From an uncultured Acetatifactor sp. (GTDB taxonomy: Bacteria > Bacillota > Clostridia > Lachnospirales > Lachnospiraceae): a DNA stretch of 64,000 bases. The first letter of the stretch is position 1, and each line of letters begins with the position of its first letter. The notes under the pieces are model-generated. The model was not told the origin of the DNA. It was given only the letters and a program-made list of their open reading frames with translations, and did not search any database. Where the stretch lies: positions 1 through 64,000 of the forward strand of contig CANREV010000014.1 in NCBI GenBank assembly GCA_947629645.1, read 5' to 3'. Of this stretch, positions 16,145-24,462 are shown piece by piece. A program made the translations under genes and the position numbers.

Positions 16145-17740
16145 TCAATTACGGTTGAATTCCGTCAGAACCAGTCCCTTGTTGCGGTCCAGAGTCATAC
16201 CTACGCTCCATGCGTTTACAAACAGCAAAAGCGGATTTCCTTTCATATCTTTCACTTTCTTCATGTCGGAAGTGCCTGTCAGTCCATCCAGATCGATCTC
16301 GTCCTTATTTTCGATCCAGCGGATATGCTCGTAGGGCAGGTTCTCCAGGCGGATCTCCACTTTGTATTCGTTTTCCAGCCTGTATTTTAACACGTCAAAC
16401 TGGAGCACTCCCACCACGCCTACGATGATCTCTTCCAGTCCTGTGTTGAACTCCTGAAAGATCTGGATAGCGCCTTCCTGGGCGATCTGCTCAATGCCCT
16501 TCACAAACTGTTTTCTCTTCATGGTATCTACCTGACGCACTCTGGCAAAATGCTCCGGCGCAAAGGTGGGGATCCCCTCGTACTGAAACTTTTCTTTAGG
16601 CATACACAGCGTATCCCCGATGGAAAAAATACCCGGATCAAATACGCCGATAATATCTCCCGCGTAAGCCTCGCTCAAAATCTTTCGCTCGTCCGCCATG
16701 ATCTGCTGGGGCTGGGAGAGCCGCATGACTTTGTTCCCCTGAACGTGGCGCACCTCCATCTGGGCATCATACTTTCCCGAACAGATCCGCATAAAAGCGA
16801 TCCTGTCTCTGTGGGCCTTGTTCATATTCGCCTGGATCTTGAACACAAAGGCGCTGAACTCATGTTCCGCCGGATCGATCAGGCCGATATCCGCCATTCT
16901 GGGTAAAGGCGTAGTGGTCATATTCAGAAAATGGTTCAAAAAGATCTCCACTCCGAAATTTGTCAGCGCTGACCCGAAACAGACCGGCGTCAGTTTTCCC
17001 GCCTGCACCTGCTTTAGATCAAATTCGGCGCTGGCGCCGTCTAAAAGCTCCACTTCCTCAAACAGCTTGTCCGCCGCTTCCTCGCCGATCAGCTCTCTAA
17101 GTTTCGCCTCCTCTTTCACGGGGATCTCCGTGGCCGTTCCTTCCTTCGTTCCCTTTTCCGTGCCGGAGTACGAGATGACGCACTGCTTTTCCCTGTCATA
17201 GACGCCCTTAAATTCTTTGCCGGACCCGATGGGCCAGTTTAAAGGGCAGGTGGCGATACCGAGCTCTTTCTCGATCTCATCCAAAAGATCGAAAGTATCA
17301 TTGGCGTCCCGGTCCATCTTGTTGATGAAAGTAAAGATCGGGATCCCACGCATTCCGCAGACTTTAAACAGCTTTCGGGTCTGGGCCTCCACGCCTTTGG
17401 AGCCATCGATCACCATGACCGCGGAATCGGCCGCCATCAGCGTCCTGTAGGTATCCTCCGAGAAATCCTGATGTCCCGGCGTATCCAATATGTTGATACA
17501 GTAGCCGCCATACTCAAACTGAAGCACGGAAGAAGTGACGGAAATACCTCTCTCTTTCTCGATCTCCATCCAGTCGGACACCGCGTGCCTTGCCGTGGCT
17601 TTTCCCTTTACGCTTCCCGCCAGATTGATCGCGCCCCCGTAAAGCAAAAATTTCTCCGTCAGAGTAGTCTTGCCCGCATCGGGATGGGATATGATGGCAA
17701 AAGTGCGCCGGCGGTTAATTTCTTCTGTATAACTGTTCAT
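16145..17740 (-). CDS. prfC: Peptide chain release factor 3
   Basis: Ribosomal GTPase that recycles RF1/RF2 after termination. 531 aa. G1 ISHPDAGKTTLTEK (17-30), switch-II DTPGHQDFSEDTYRT, G4 NKMDRD and the RF3-type C-terminal domain (VGVLQFDVLKYRLENEY) are all present, separating it from EF-G and tetracycline-resistance proteins. The ATG at 17740 follows GGAG; an in-frame extension to 17809 is not needed. The start lies 26 nt inside the end of deoB, so the two are probably coupled. Confidence 0.96.
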   Translation of the reverse strand: MNSYTEEINRRRTFAIISHPDAGKTTLTEKFLLYGGAINLAGSVKGKATARHAVSDWMEIEKERGISVTSSVLQFEYGGYCINILDTPGHQDFSEDTYRTLMAADSAVMVIDGSKGVEAQTRKLFKVCGMRGIPIFTFINKMDRDANDTFDLLDEIEKELGIATCPLNWPIGSGKEFKGVYDREKQCVISYSGTEKGTKEGTATEIPVKEEAKLRELIGEEAADKLFEEVELLDGASAEFDLKQVQAGKLTPVCFGSALTNFGVEIFLNHFLNMTTTPLPRMADIGLIDPAEHEFSAFVFKIQANMNKAHRDRIAFMRICSGKYDAQMEVRHVQGNKVMRLSQPQQIMADERKILSEAYAGDIIGVFDPGIFSIGDTLCMPKEKFQYEGIPTFAPEHFARVRQVDTMKRKQFVKGIEQIAQEGAIQIFQEFNTGLEEIIVGVVGVLQFDVLKYRLENEYKVEIRLENLPYEHIRWIENKDEIDLDGLTGTSDMKKVKDMKGNPLLLFVNAWSVGMTLDRNKGLVLTEFNRN

Positions 17741-18893
17741 AAATACTATCTCCTTCAAATTCTGGCTGCATACCAAAGTATTGTAACACGGTAGCGCCGA
17801 TATCCGCAAATGTTTTCCGGGTTCTAAGATTGACCGGCATGATCTTTTTCCCGTAAACGATCAGCGGCGTATATTCTCTGGTGTGATCCGTTGTGGCGCG
17901 GTAAGCCGGGTCGCAGCCGTGATCCGCCGTCAGGATCAGCAGATCATCTTCTCGCATTTTCCCCATGATCTGCGGCAGCATATCGTCAAAACGGCTCAGC
18001 GCCCCGGCGTATCCGTCCACATCCCTTCTGTGTCCGTAAAGCATGTCAAAATCCACAAGATTGACAAAACAAAGCCCCTCGAAATCCTTATTAAGATATG
18101 CAAGGGTCCTTTGGATCCCCTCTTCATTCCCGCTGGTAAAGACCGATTCCGTGATACCTTTCCCCGCAAAAATGTCATAGATCTTGCCCACGGCGATCAC
18201 GTCCTTTCCCGCTGCTTTCATCTGATCCAGCATGGTGACCCCGGGAGGCTCTATCGAAAAATCATGGCGGCGGGAAGTTCTGACAAAACTGCCCTTCTCT
18301 CCCACAAAGGGACGGGCGATCACTCTGCCCACGCCGTGTCTGCCCCGCAGGATCTCCCTGGCAATCCTGCAGTAGCCATAGAGCTCTTCCACAGGTACCA
18401 CATCCTCATGTGCCGCGATCTGGAACACGCTGTCGGCGGAGGTATAAACGATCAGCGCCCCCGTCCTCAAATGCTCCTCTCCGTAATCGTTGATCACAGC
18501 TGTGCCGGAATAAGGTCTGTTGCACAATATCTCTCTGCCCGTCCTCTGTCTGAAAGGCTCCAGCACCTCCTCGGGAAAACCGTCCGGATATGTGGGCAGC
18601 GGCCGATCAGAACGAATGCCCGCGATCTCCCAATGTCCGATCGTGGTATCTTTTCCGGCGGAAGCTTCCCTCAGGCGGGCGATGGCCGCCTTGTGCGCCC
18701 CGCTTCCCATCTTTTCCCCCACCCGGACGCCCTCTATGTCAAACAGGCCCAGCTGTCTTAAATGCGGTAAATGGAAAAAGGGGCTGGCGGAAACGCTTCT
18801 TAAGGTGTTCACATCCACATCACCATAGGAAGGCGCATCCTCCATCTCCCCGATTCCAAAACTGTCCAATACGATCAAAAAAACTCTCTTCAT
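17715..18893 (-). CDS. deoB: Phosphopentomutase
   Basis: 392 aa, interconverts (deoxy)ribose-1-phosphate and -5-phosphate in nucleoside salvage. Alkaline-phosphatase superfamily metal motifs: VLDSFGIGEMEDA at the N-terminus (Asp10), TIGHWEI, and the C-terminal TADHGCDPAYRATTDHTREYTP. No other nucleoside genes are near, so it probably stands alone with prfC behind it. The transcript would start at the extended -10 at 19015-19023 and carry the first copy of the 101-bp structured element as its leader. Its 3' end overlaps prfC by 26 nt. Confidence 0.95.
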   Translation of the reverse strand: MKRVFLIVLDSFGIGEMEDAPSYGDVDVNTLRSVSASPFFHLPHLRQLGLFDIEGVRVGEKMGSGAHKAAIARLREASAGKDTTIGHWEIAGIRSDRPLPTYPDGFPEEVLEPFRQRTGREILCNRPYSGTAVINDYGEEHLRTGALIVYTSADSVFQIAAHEDVVPVEELYGYCRIAREILRGRHGVGRVIARPFVGEKGSFVRTSRRHDFSIEPPGVTMLDQMKAAGKDVIAVGKIYDIFAGKGITESVFTSGNEEGIQRTLAYLNKDFEGLCFVNLVDFDMLYGHRRDVDGYAGALSRFDDMLPQIMGKMREDDLLILTADHGCDPAYRATTDHTREYTPLIVYGKKIMPVNLRTRKTFADIGATVLQYFGMQPEFEGDSIYEQLYRRN

Positions 18894-18911
18894 GTAACTT
18901 ATGGTCCTTTC

Positions 18912-19012
18912 GCATATCTGACGCAGCGGGCGCTGCTTTCGTTTTTGTCGTTACCATGTCAGCTGAAAACAAATGCTCACTTCGTTCGCGCTTGTTTTCC
19001 TGCTGACATGGT
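18912..19012 (-). repeat. Dispersed 101-bp structured element, copy 1
   Basis: Read on the minus strand it begins ACCATGTCAGCAGG and ends CAGATATGC. It aligns without gaps to 34743-34843 (plus strand) at 80 of 101 positions. Outer arms TACCATGTCAGC / GCTGACATGGTA (18952-18963 and 19002-19013) are a perfect 12-bp stem; inner AAAACAA / TTGTTTT continues it. A second hairpin GCAGCG-gg-CGCTGC lies at 18923-18936. The element occupies the spoIIIAH-deoB gap and would be in the deoB leader. Nature unknown: REP/MITE-like repeat or structured RNA. Confidence 0.85.
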
Positions 19013-19014
19013 AC

Positions 19015-19023
19015 ATTATACCA
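19015..19023 (-). promoter_or_regulatory. deoB: Extended -10 promoter for deoB
   Basis: Minus strand TGGTATAAT, a perfect -10 with the TGn extension, 122 bp before the deoB ATG. No good -35 is seen at 16-18 bp upstream. The start point would fall at the edge of the 101-bp element. Confidence 0.5.
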
Positions 19024-19050
19024 TATATGCTATGTAATTTATACTGAAAT

Positions 19051-19851
19051 TTATTGGACCACAGTACTGATGATGATATTCTCAGCGGGTACTTCCGTCT
19101 TTCTCTTCACAATATCCTCGATCTGCGCTCTCATCACATCGTCCAGCTGGGATGCGTTGACCACTACATCCACAGCATCTCCATTGATGCTCACCACCAC
19201 GTCTTTAAAGCCTTTTGCCTCCAGCAGGATCTCCGCTGCCGCTTCCTTTTCCGCAATATCCGTCATCTCTACCATGCTGTTTACGGCTTCCTGCTTCTGC
19301 TCATCGGTAAGTCCCTCGCTGCTGATGATTTCCATCAATGTCTCTTTGTTCCTGGCCCTGGTCTGCTCCTTTAAAAGCTTGGCATCGGACAGGATCGTCA
19401 CAGCGTCCGTGGAAGTAAATACAGCCTCCCCCGGCACTTCGTCTTCGTCAGGCGTTGCCTTTGCCGTCTGATCGCCGGAGACAGCTTCCACATCAGCGCC
19501 CTCCATTCCGATAGCCTCCACATCTGTTTTTGTCTCAAGGCCCAGATCCATATCATTGTCCAGGTAATTCTCCACAATGACATCATCCTCAAAATCAAGG
19601 CTTGGAATCTCCGTCAGATCGTTTGCCATCAGATCCTCCTCCGACAGATCCAACAGCCCGTCTGCCGTATAATTCTCCGTGACAATGCCGTTGGAATCCA
19701 CAGCGCTGGCGCCCTCGGTAAGAGCATCGTCATCCACGGTAAGATATTCCTCCTCCAGTCCCGTACCCGCAAACTGCAGATAGCCGGCGATGGCAATCAT
19801 AATGGCCAGTGCGGTAATCATCAGCTGATTTTTTTTAATTAAGTTTTTCAC
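19051..19851 (-). CDS. spoIIIAH: Stage III sporulation protein AH
   Basis: Forespore-engulfment channel component made in the mother cell; its extracellular domain partners with SpoIIQ (or an equivalent) across the intermembrane space. 266 aa from GTG at 19851, chosen for AAGGAG 6 nt upstream and the usual beginning MKNLIKKNQLMITALAIM; a TTG at 19911 is a weaker alternative. One N-terminal TM segment (about 10-28), an acidic low-complexity linker (about 35-150), then the conserved domain (RARNKETLMEIISSEGLTDEQKQEA ... GFKDVVVSINGDAVDVVV). It is the last gene of the spoIIIA operon. The linker is longer than in Bacillus. Confidence 0.93.
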   Translation of the reverse strand: MKNLIKKNQLMITALAIMIAIAGYLQFAGTGLEEEYLTVDDDALTEGASAVDSNGIVTENYTADGLLDLSEEDLMANDLTEIPSLDFEDDVIVENYLDNDMDLGLETKTDVEAIGMEGADVEAVSGDQTAKATPDEDEVPGEAVFTSTDAVTILSDAKLLKEQTRARNKETLMEIISSEGLTDEQKQEAVNSMVEMTDIAEKEAAAEILLEAKGFKDVVVSINGDAVDVVVNASQLDDVMRAQIEDIVKRKTEVPAENIIISTVVQ

Positions 19852-19921
19852 GTTCTTCTCCTTCTTTTTTTCTTCTTTGCGATCTGCTAATTCATTGTAT
19901 GAGCCTTCCAAATGATATATG

Positions 19922-20548
19922 CTACCTGGAAATCTCCATTTTTACCACTTTTACCTTATGCGCTTCCAATCCAAATAATGCCTGAACCATTTCCACAATG
20001 GTGCGGTCCACCGTGCCGCTTCCGGCTCCCTGCGCCACCACCACAACACCCTCCACTTTGGGCGGAAGGGTCTTGACCACATAGGGCTTATCAACGCCAT
20101 CGTCTGTGTCAAAAACAGTGGTTTCCTGCGTCTGCGTCTGGCTGACGGTACGGCTTCCCCCCTGCGCATCGTTTTCTTCTGTGGAAGATCGAACAATCGA
20201 CCGGTCCTTTTCCACCACCACTTCCGGTGAAGACTCCAGCGTAATCATGACTTTCACCTGTCCAACGCCTTCCATCCCCGATAAAATTTCTTTCAAACGC
20301 TGTTCCAGACGCCTTGCATACATCTCGTCCGAATAGCTTTCTTCCCTGTTTTCACTCTCATCGGTATCCATGGCCGAACTTCCTTCCCTTTCTTCCTCCG
20401 CCCCCGATTCCTTCTTTCTGCCATCCCCGACCGGCAGAGCAATAATGACCAGCAGCACGCCGGTCAGGATCAAAACGATGAGATTATCTTTCCTGAACCA
20501 TTTTTTGAAATCTTTTCCCCGCAACCAATTGTTTAAAACATCTTTCAT
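19922..20548 (-). CDS. spoIIIAG: Stage III sporulation protein AG
   Basis: 208 aa, ring-forming component of the SpoIIIA-SpoIIQ channel. One TM segment (LIVLILTGVLLVIIALPVG, about 23-41) is followed by an acidic linker and a ring-building domain: RLEQRLKEILSGMEGVGQVKVMITLE ... VEGVVVVAQGAGS ... VQALFGLEAHKVKVVKM, similar to secretion-system ring folds. Position between AF and AH is standard. Full length. Confidence 0.95.
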   Translation of the reverse strand: MKDVLNNWLRGKDFKKWFRKDNLIVLILTGVLLVIIALPVGDGRKKESGAEEEREGSSAMDTDESENREESYSDEMYARRLEQRLKEILSGMEGVGQVKVMITLESSPEVVVEKDRSIVRSSTEENDAQGGSRTVSQTQTQETTVFDTDDGVDKPYVVKTLPPKVEGVVVVAQGAGSGTVDRTIVEMVQALFGLEAHKVKVVKMEISR

Positions 20549-20584
20549 CCCGTCTCCACCTCTGTCTCTGCTTCTGATTCCGCC

Positions 20585-21037
20585 TTACTTTTCCAAGCCT
20601 CTCCAAGGATTCCCGTCCTCATCCGGGATCCGGACGTTTATCTCCTCCACAGGCTCCACCGCTATCGTCTCTTCCTGCCCCTGTAAACCTTCCTGTTTTT
20701 CCCCTGCACTCTCCTGTGCCTGCGCTTCCCCGATACGTCTTCTTACTTCCTCCAAAGTCATCTGTTCCAAAAGGGCCTGCGTATCGAAAGCATCTTTCTG
20801 TGCCTCCTCCATATCCCTCTCCAAAGACTCTAATAAAGCTTTTGACTTAAGCGCCAACTCCTCCTCATCCCCGCGAAACAGCAGCCTGCCAACGGGCAGA
20901 AACAGCTGTATCAGGATCATAGTGCCAACCAGCAGCTTCAAATATTTTTCATATGCCTCCTGCGGTCGGAAATGAACGATGGCCTGCGCGCAGATCATAA
21001 AGATCCCCACTCTGCATATGGTCTGAAACAGATTCAT
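20585..21037 (-). CDS. spoIIIAF: Stage III sporulation protein AF
   Basis: 150 aa. Two N-terminal membrane segments (about 5-22 and 33-53, with KYLKLLVGTMILIQLFLPVGRLL between) and a short C-terminal soluble domain rich in Glu and Gln. The assignment rests on position in the operon and on this topology; the sequence is weakly conserved in the family. The C-terminal region is shorter than in Bacillus SpoIIIAF and looks mostly helical. Confidence 0.88.
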   Translation of the reverse strand: MNLFQTICRVGIFMICAQAIVHFRPQEAYEKYLKLLVGTMILIQLFLPVGRLLFRGDEEELALKSKALLESLERDMEEAQKDAFDTQALLEQMTLEEVRRRIGEAQAQESAGEKQEGLQGQEETIAVEPVEEINVRIPDEDGNPWRGLEK

Positions 21038-21145
21038 TTACATAACCTTTCCTTTCTCTTGCCCGCAGACTTTCCCATTAATTTTTCGCATCGCGCAGGC
21101 ACATATTGAGGTGTGAAAAATCGGCTTTCAAACAATCTTGCCTTA

Positions 21146-22201
21146 CTAAAATCTTCTCACCGATGCAGTACATACAGAGATGGCGATCAAGAACAAAAGC
21201 ATAGCCGTCCCCGCCGTTCTAAGCAGCAGAAGTCCCCCGCTGCCCGTTTTGTCGGCGCAGGCAGTGATCCGCTTATCGCTGACGATCTCCATAAAAGCGG
21301 CCGCGCACTTTAAAATTCCCGCGATCATCGCGATCTTGACAAGCGGGGCGGCGCACAGCGTCAGAAGTAAAAGAAGCAGCACTACTCCGATGCTGTTCTT
21401 TAAGACCAGGGCGGAGCCAAGCACCAGCTCTACCACCCCGTCCGCCATCCCGCCCAGTCCGGGCAGCGCCGACAACATTTTTTTGAATGCGGAAGATTTC
21501 GCCGAGTCTAAGAGCGGAGCGATCATAGCCTGAAAAAGGCTGATCCCCGTAACGATGCCGATTGCCGCCTTCAGGATCCATCCGATGACTTTCTCCAGAA
21601 GTTCCATCAAAAGCGTCAGCTTTTCTTCCGCCCAGATCCCGTTGATCATGGACAGCATGACATAACTGTAGATCAGGGGCATAATCCCGTTCATCAGAAT
21701 ATGCTCCACTCCGTAGATCACCAGAAGCATCATCTGATAAGAGGCGCCGGCCGTGGCGGATCCCGTTGCCACTCCCACGGAAATCAGATAAGCGGGCACC
21801 AGAAGCTTTACGAACAAAATTACATTCTCCATGGTCTCCTCCGCAGTCTGTGCCGCCTGGGAAAACGTTCCCAAAAGAATGGCGGAAAATAAAAGATACA
21901 TGAAATAGAAACTGATATCCGCCACCTGATGTCGGTCAAAAATCTCTACAAAATGATGCATCAGCGAAGAAAGGATCCCCAATACCAGAAGCCACACCAA
22001 AATATTCTTCATGCCTGCAAGCTGGTCCCAGATCCCCGCCACGCTGCCGGTGATAAGCTCCGTAAGCGCTCCCAGTATATCTCCGGACATGACTTTTCCC
22101 AAAAGCTGCTGAAGCGACAGGCTCCGCTCCGGAAACAACATACCCATACCCTCCTGAAACCTGTCAAGGCCGTAATCCTCCCATATAGCGTTTAAATCCA
22201 C
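21146..22201 (-). CDS. spoIIIAE: Stage III sporulation protein AE
   Basis: 351-aa polytopic membrane protein of the SpoIIIA complex, with roughly 7-8 hydrophobic segments, such as NILVWLLVLGILSSLMH and VVLLLLLLTLCAAPLVKIA. Conserved stretches include PAYLISVGVATGSATAGASYQ and LSMINGIWAEEKLT. GTG at 22201 is chosen as start because GGAGG is 7 nt upstream; a GTG at 22222 overlapping the spoIIIAD stop is the longer alternative. A 108-nt gap separates it from spoIIIAF. Confidence 0.94.
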   Translation of the reverse strand: MDLNAIWEDYGLDRFQEGMGMLFPERSLSLQQLLGKVMSGDILGALTELITGSVAGIWDQLAGMKNILVWLLVLGILSSLMHHFVEIFDRHQVADISFYFMYLLFSAILLGTFSQAAQTAEETMENVILFVKLLVPAYLISVGVATGSATAGASYQMMLLVIYGVEHILMNGIMPLIYSYVMLSMINGIWAEEKLTLLMELLEKVIGWILKAAIGIVTGISLFQAMIAPLLDSAKSSAFKKMLSALPGLGGMADGVVELVLGSALVLKNSIGVVLLLLLLTLCAAPLVKIAMIAGILKCAAAFMEIVSDKRITACADKTGSGGLLLLRTAGTAMLLFLIAISVCTASVRRF

Positions 22202-22218
22202 GATTCTTCCTCCCCTCG

Positions 22219-22605
22219 TCACATAAATCCGCGGATCTGCTCTATCACGGTAAACAAGATGGGAAGCCCCGCAAACATCACCGCGAGCTTGCCTAAAATC
22301 TCTATCTGGCCGGCCACCGACTGATATCCCGAATCCTTGCAGATAGCGGCGCTGAATTCACAAATATATGTGATTCCGATAACTCGCAGGAGAATGGAGA
22401 GATAACTCTCCGCTCCCCCCAGATAACTTCGGATCTTGTCCAACTGCAAAAGCACCGCCTCTACCTGACGCAGACAAAAGGCAAAGATCAGAATGCCGAT
22501 GGCAAGGCCTATGTAAGTCGCGTACTCCGGCTTCTGTGTTTTAAACTGTACCGCCAGCAGCACTCCTGCGATCCCAAGAAAGGAAACTTTGATCAATTCC
22601 GTCAC
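22219..22605 (-). CDS. spoIIIAD: Stage III sporulation protein AD
   Basis: 128-aa integral membrane protein with about four hydrophobic segments (VSFLGIAGVLLAV, TYIGLAIGILIFAFCL, LLRVIGITYICEFSAAIC, LAVMFAGLPILFTVI). The ITYICEFSAAICKDSGY stretch is a strong SpoIIIAD marker. GTG start with AGGAGG upstream. Normal length and position. Confidence 0.95.
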   Translation of the reverse strand: MTELIKVSFLGIAGVLLAVQFKTQKPEYATYIGLAIGILIFAFCLRQVEAVLLQLDKIRSYLGGAESYLSILLRVIGITYICEFSAAICKDSGYQSVAGQIEILGKLAVMFAGLPILFTVIEQIRGFM

Positions 22606-22620
22606 GGATCGTCCCTCCTG

Positions 22621-22815
22621 TCATATGGAAAAAAGCGTCTGAATGGTCTGGAACAGATCATATATGTACGGCACAATCCAGGTCATCACCAGGATCAGAC
22701 CCGCCAGACTGATGAGGAAGGCATGTTCCTCCCTGCCGCTGTGTTTCAGGATCTGGCTGAGGATGGTCACAAGAATCCCCACAGCCGCTATTTTAAAAAT
22801 AAGACTTACTCCCAT
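22621..22815 (-). CDS. spoIIIAC: Stage III sporulation protein AC
   Basis: 64-aa protein with two membrane helices (FKIAAVGILVTILSQILK and LISLAGLILVMTWIVPYIYDL) joined by the conserved HSGREEHAFL loop. Length is exactly as expected. Start at ATG 22815 with AGAGGTG upstream; the longer frame back to 22899 lies in spoIIIAB and is not real. Confidence 0.95.
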   Translation of the reverse strand: MGVSLIFKIAAVGILVTILSQILKHSGREEHAFLISLAGLILVMTWIVPYIYDLFQTIQTLFSI

Positions 22816-22835
22816 GAAATTTTCACCTCTGTCTC

Positions 22836-23354
22836 TCACCACAATATCAGCACAAGCAGCATTCCGCTCATCGCCCCCAGCCCAAGGGCCAGCCTGCACT
22901 TCTCGGCATTTTCCCGCTCCAGACGCTCTATGGTATCTTCCAAAAGGTCTCTGCTCCTTAAGATGGACAAAAGCTGCATCCTGCCGTCCATATACCCCGT
23001 TTCCGGAATAAACTGCAGGAAGGCCTCCTTGTCCGCTCTCTGCAGAGGCATCCCTTCCATGGCCTCATTCAGCAGGCGCCTAAACAGCGCTGCACAAGGC
23101 TCGCTCTGCTCCTCTTTCAGTTTCAGGCAAAGCTTTTCAAAGCAGCTTTTGAATGGTTCCGGAAGCTGTGTTTGCATATGCAGGCAACATTCCCCCAGCG
23201 CAGCCTTGCCATAGCGCACTTCGCTCTCCCAGAGATCCAGGATCCGCTGCAGCATCCGGAGGCACTTTATCCGGCCCAGAAATTGGCCGCGATACCAGAT
23301 CCCCAGCCCGAAGCAGCCCGCCAATATCATCCCCGCACCTGTCAGTTTCAGCAT
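22836..23354 (-). CDS. spoIIIAB: Stage III sporulation protein AB
   Basis: 172 aa, with one N-terminal membrane segment (GAGMILAGCFGLGIWYR) and one at the C-terminus (LALGLGAMSGMLLVLILW), separated by a mainly helical domain (LRMLQRILDLWESEVRYGKAALGE...). The family resembles GspF-type assembly proteins. ATG at 23354 has AAAGGAG upstream. Its first 218 nt overlap the open frame of spoIIIAA, which is much more than usual; see that entry. Confidence 0.93.
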   Translation of the reverse strand: MLKLTGAGMILAGCFGLGIWYRGQFLGRIKCLRMLQRILDLWESEVRYGKAALGECCLHMQTQLPEPFKSCFEKLCLKLKEEQSEPCAALFRRLLNEAMEGMPLQRADKEAFLQFIPETGYMDGRMQLLSILRSRDLLEDTIERLERENAEKCRLALGLGAMSGMLLVLILW

Positions 23355-24285
23355 CCGCCGTCTCCTTTCCCCAAAGCGGTTTTATCAGAAATCGATCCTC
23401 TTTTTTTAGCAGGCACAGGACAGTCTGAAACAGATTCCTGCACTCTTCCTCCCCGATTCCAAACCGCGTTTTCATATCTGCAAACGTCTGCCCGTGGGCG
23501 GTAGCTAAAATCCGACAGCCGCAGGCTGCGGCCCTGCCCAAAGCTTCCATCTCCTCCCTGCTCCCCAGCTCGTCAATGGCGATCACTTTAGGAGACATAG
23601 CCCGCAGCAAAAGCAGCATTCCTTCCGCTTTCGGACAACCGTCCAGCACATCCGTGCGCATTCCCAGATCGTTCTGGGGCACTCCCAGAAAAGAACCGGC
23701 CAGTTCCGACCGTTCATCCACTACTCCTACCGTAAGTCCTTCGCCATATTTGTTTCCGTCCGACACCTGCCGGATCAGATCACGCAGCAGCGTGGTCTTT
23801 CCGCAGGCCGGCGGCGCCAGTATCAAGGTGTTTACCAGCTCCCCGTCTCGATACGCGAGAGGCAGCGCATGGTCTGCAGCGCCTTTGACCTGATGAGCAA
23901 TCCGAATATTGACAAAAGAAATATTCTTGATCGTCCTGAGCCTTCCTCCTTCGTCCAGCACTGCCTGTCCCGAAACGCCGATCCGGTGTCCTCCGGCCGC
24001 CGTTAAAAATCCCTGTTTCAATTCATCTTCATAGGCATAAAAAGAATCCTGGCACACGGTGTTCAAGATAGCTTCCAAAGCCTGCCTGTCCATGCGCACG
24101 GCATTCTCAGGCTCTCCGGTCAGATCTCCCTGTTCATTCAGGAAATATTCTCTTCCGTTCAAATAGAGAAGGACCGGCCGGTTGACCCTCAGCCTGATCT
24201 CCTGTAATTGCTGCTGCCGCCCCGCCGCTTTCGCCCAGAGACTTCTCTGTTGCGGCGGAAACAGCCTTAAGATACTTTCTTCCAT
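23137..24285 (-). CDS. spoIIIAA: Stage III sporulation protein AA (ATPase), with an abnormal overlapping C-terminus
   Basis: Secretion-type ATPase of the SpoIIIA complex. Walker A PPACGKTTLLRDL, the GVVDERSELAG loop and Walker B VIAIDELGSREEMEAL are intact. The ORF is 382 aa, whereas the family is near 310 aa. Residues 1 to about 310 end at ...RFLIKPLWGK; the last ~72 residues are read in a different frame across spoIIIAB and look like an overprint, not a domain. In a third frame a TGA stands just after the spoIIIAB ATG (GDGGC-stop), which would give a normal end. Either a frameshift (biological or sequencing) or loss of the usual stop explains it. Function assignment is secure; the true 3' end is not. 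Confidence 0.9.
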   Translation of the reverse strand: MEESILRLFPPQQRSLWAKAAGRQQQLQEIRLRVNRPVLLYLNGREYFLNEQGDLTGEPENAVRMDRQALEAILNTVCQDSFYAYEDELKQGFLTAAGGHRIGVSGQAVLDEGGRLRTIKNISFVNIRIAHQVKGAADHALPLAYRDGELVNTLILAPPACGKTTLLRDLIRQVSDGNKYGEGLTVGVVDERSELAGSFLGVPQNDLGMRTDVLDGCPKAEGMLLLLRAMSPKVIAIDELGSREEMEALGRAAACGCRILATAHGQTFADMKTRFGIGEEECRNLFQTVLCLLKKEDRFLIKPLWGKETADAETDRCGDDIGGLLRAGDLVSRPISGPDKVPPDAAADPGSLGERSALWQGCAGGMLPAYANTASGTIQKLL

Positions 24286-24304
24286 GGCGTGTCCCCTTTT
24301 CTCA

Positions 24305-24332
24305 AATATATGAAAGACGCCGCCGGATATTC
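24305..24332 (-). promoter_or_regulatory. Possible sigma-E promoter of the spoIIIA operon
   Basis: Minus strand GAATATC (24332-24326), 13-bp spacer, CATATATT (24312-24305), close to the mother-cell sigma-E consensus (KMATATT, 14-15 bp, CATACANT); the spacer is one base short. It lies 20 bp before the spoIIIAA ATG and just after a terminator. spoIIIA is a known sigma-E target in Bacillus. Confidence 0.5.
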
Positions 24333-24340
24333 CTACGAGA

Positions 24341-24380
24341 TAAAAATAGCGGTAAAACCTTGTCTGATTTTACCGCTATC
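24341..24380 (-). terminator. Terminator between the transglutaminase gene and spoIIIA
   Basis: Perfect 12-bp stem ATAGCGGTAAAA / TTTTACCGCTAT (24346-24357 and 24368-24379), loop 10 nt, followed on the minus strand by TTTTT. Ends the PilZ-transglutaminase transcript about 80 nt after its stop. Confidence 0.88.
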
Positions 24381-24462
24381 TCTGTAATTTCCTGTTTTTT
24401 GTCTGCCAGCCGCAAAGCCCGAATTCATTCCTGAAACAATCCGAAGCTTTCGGTGAATGACT

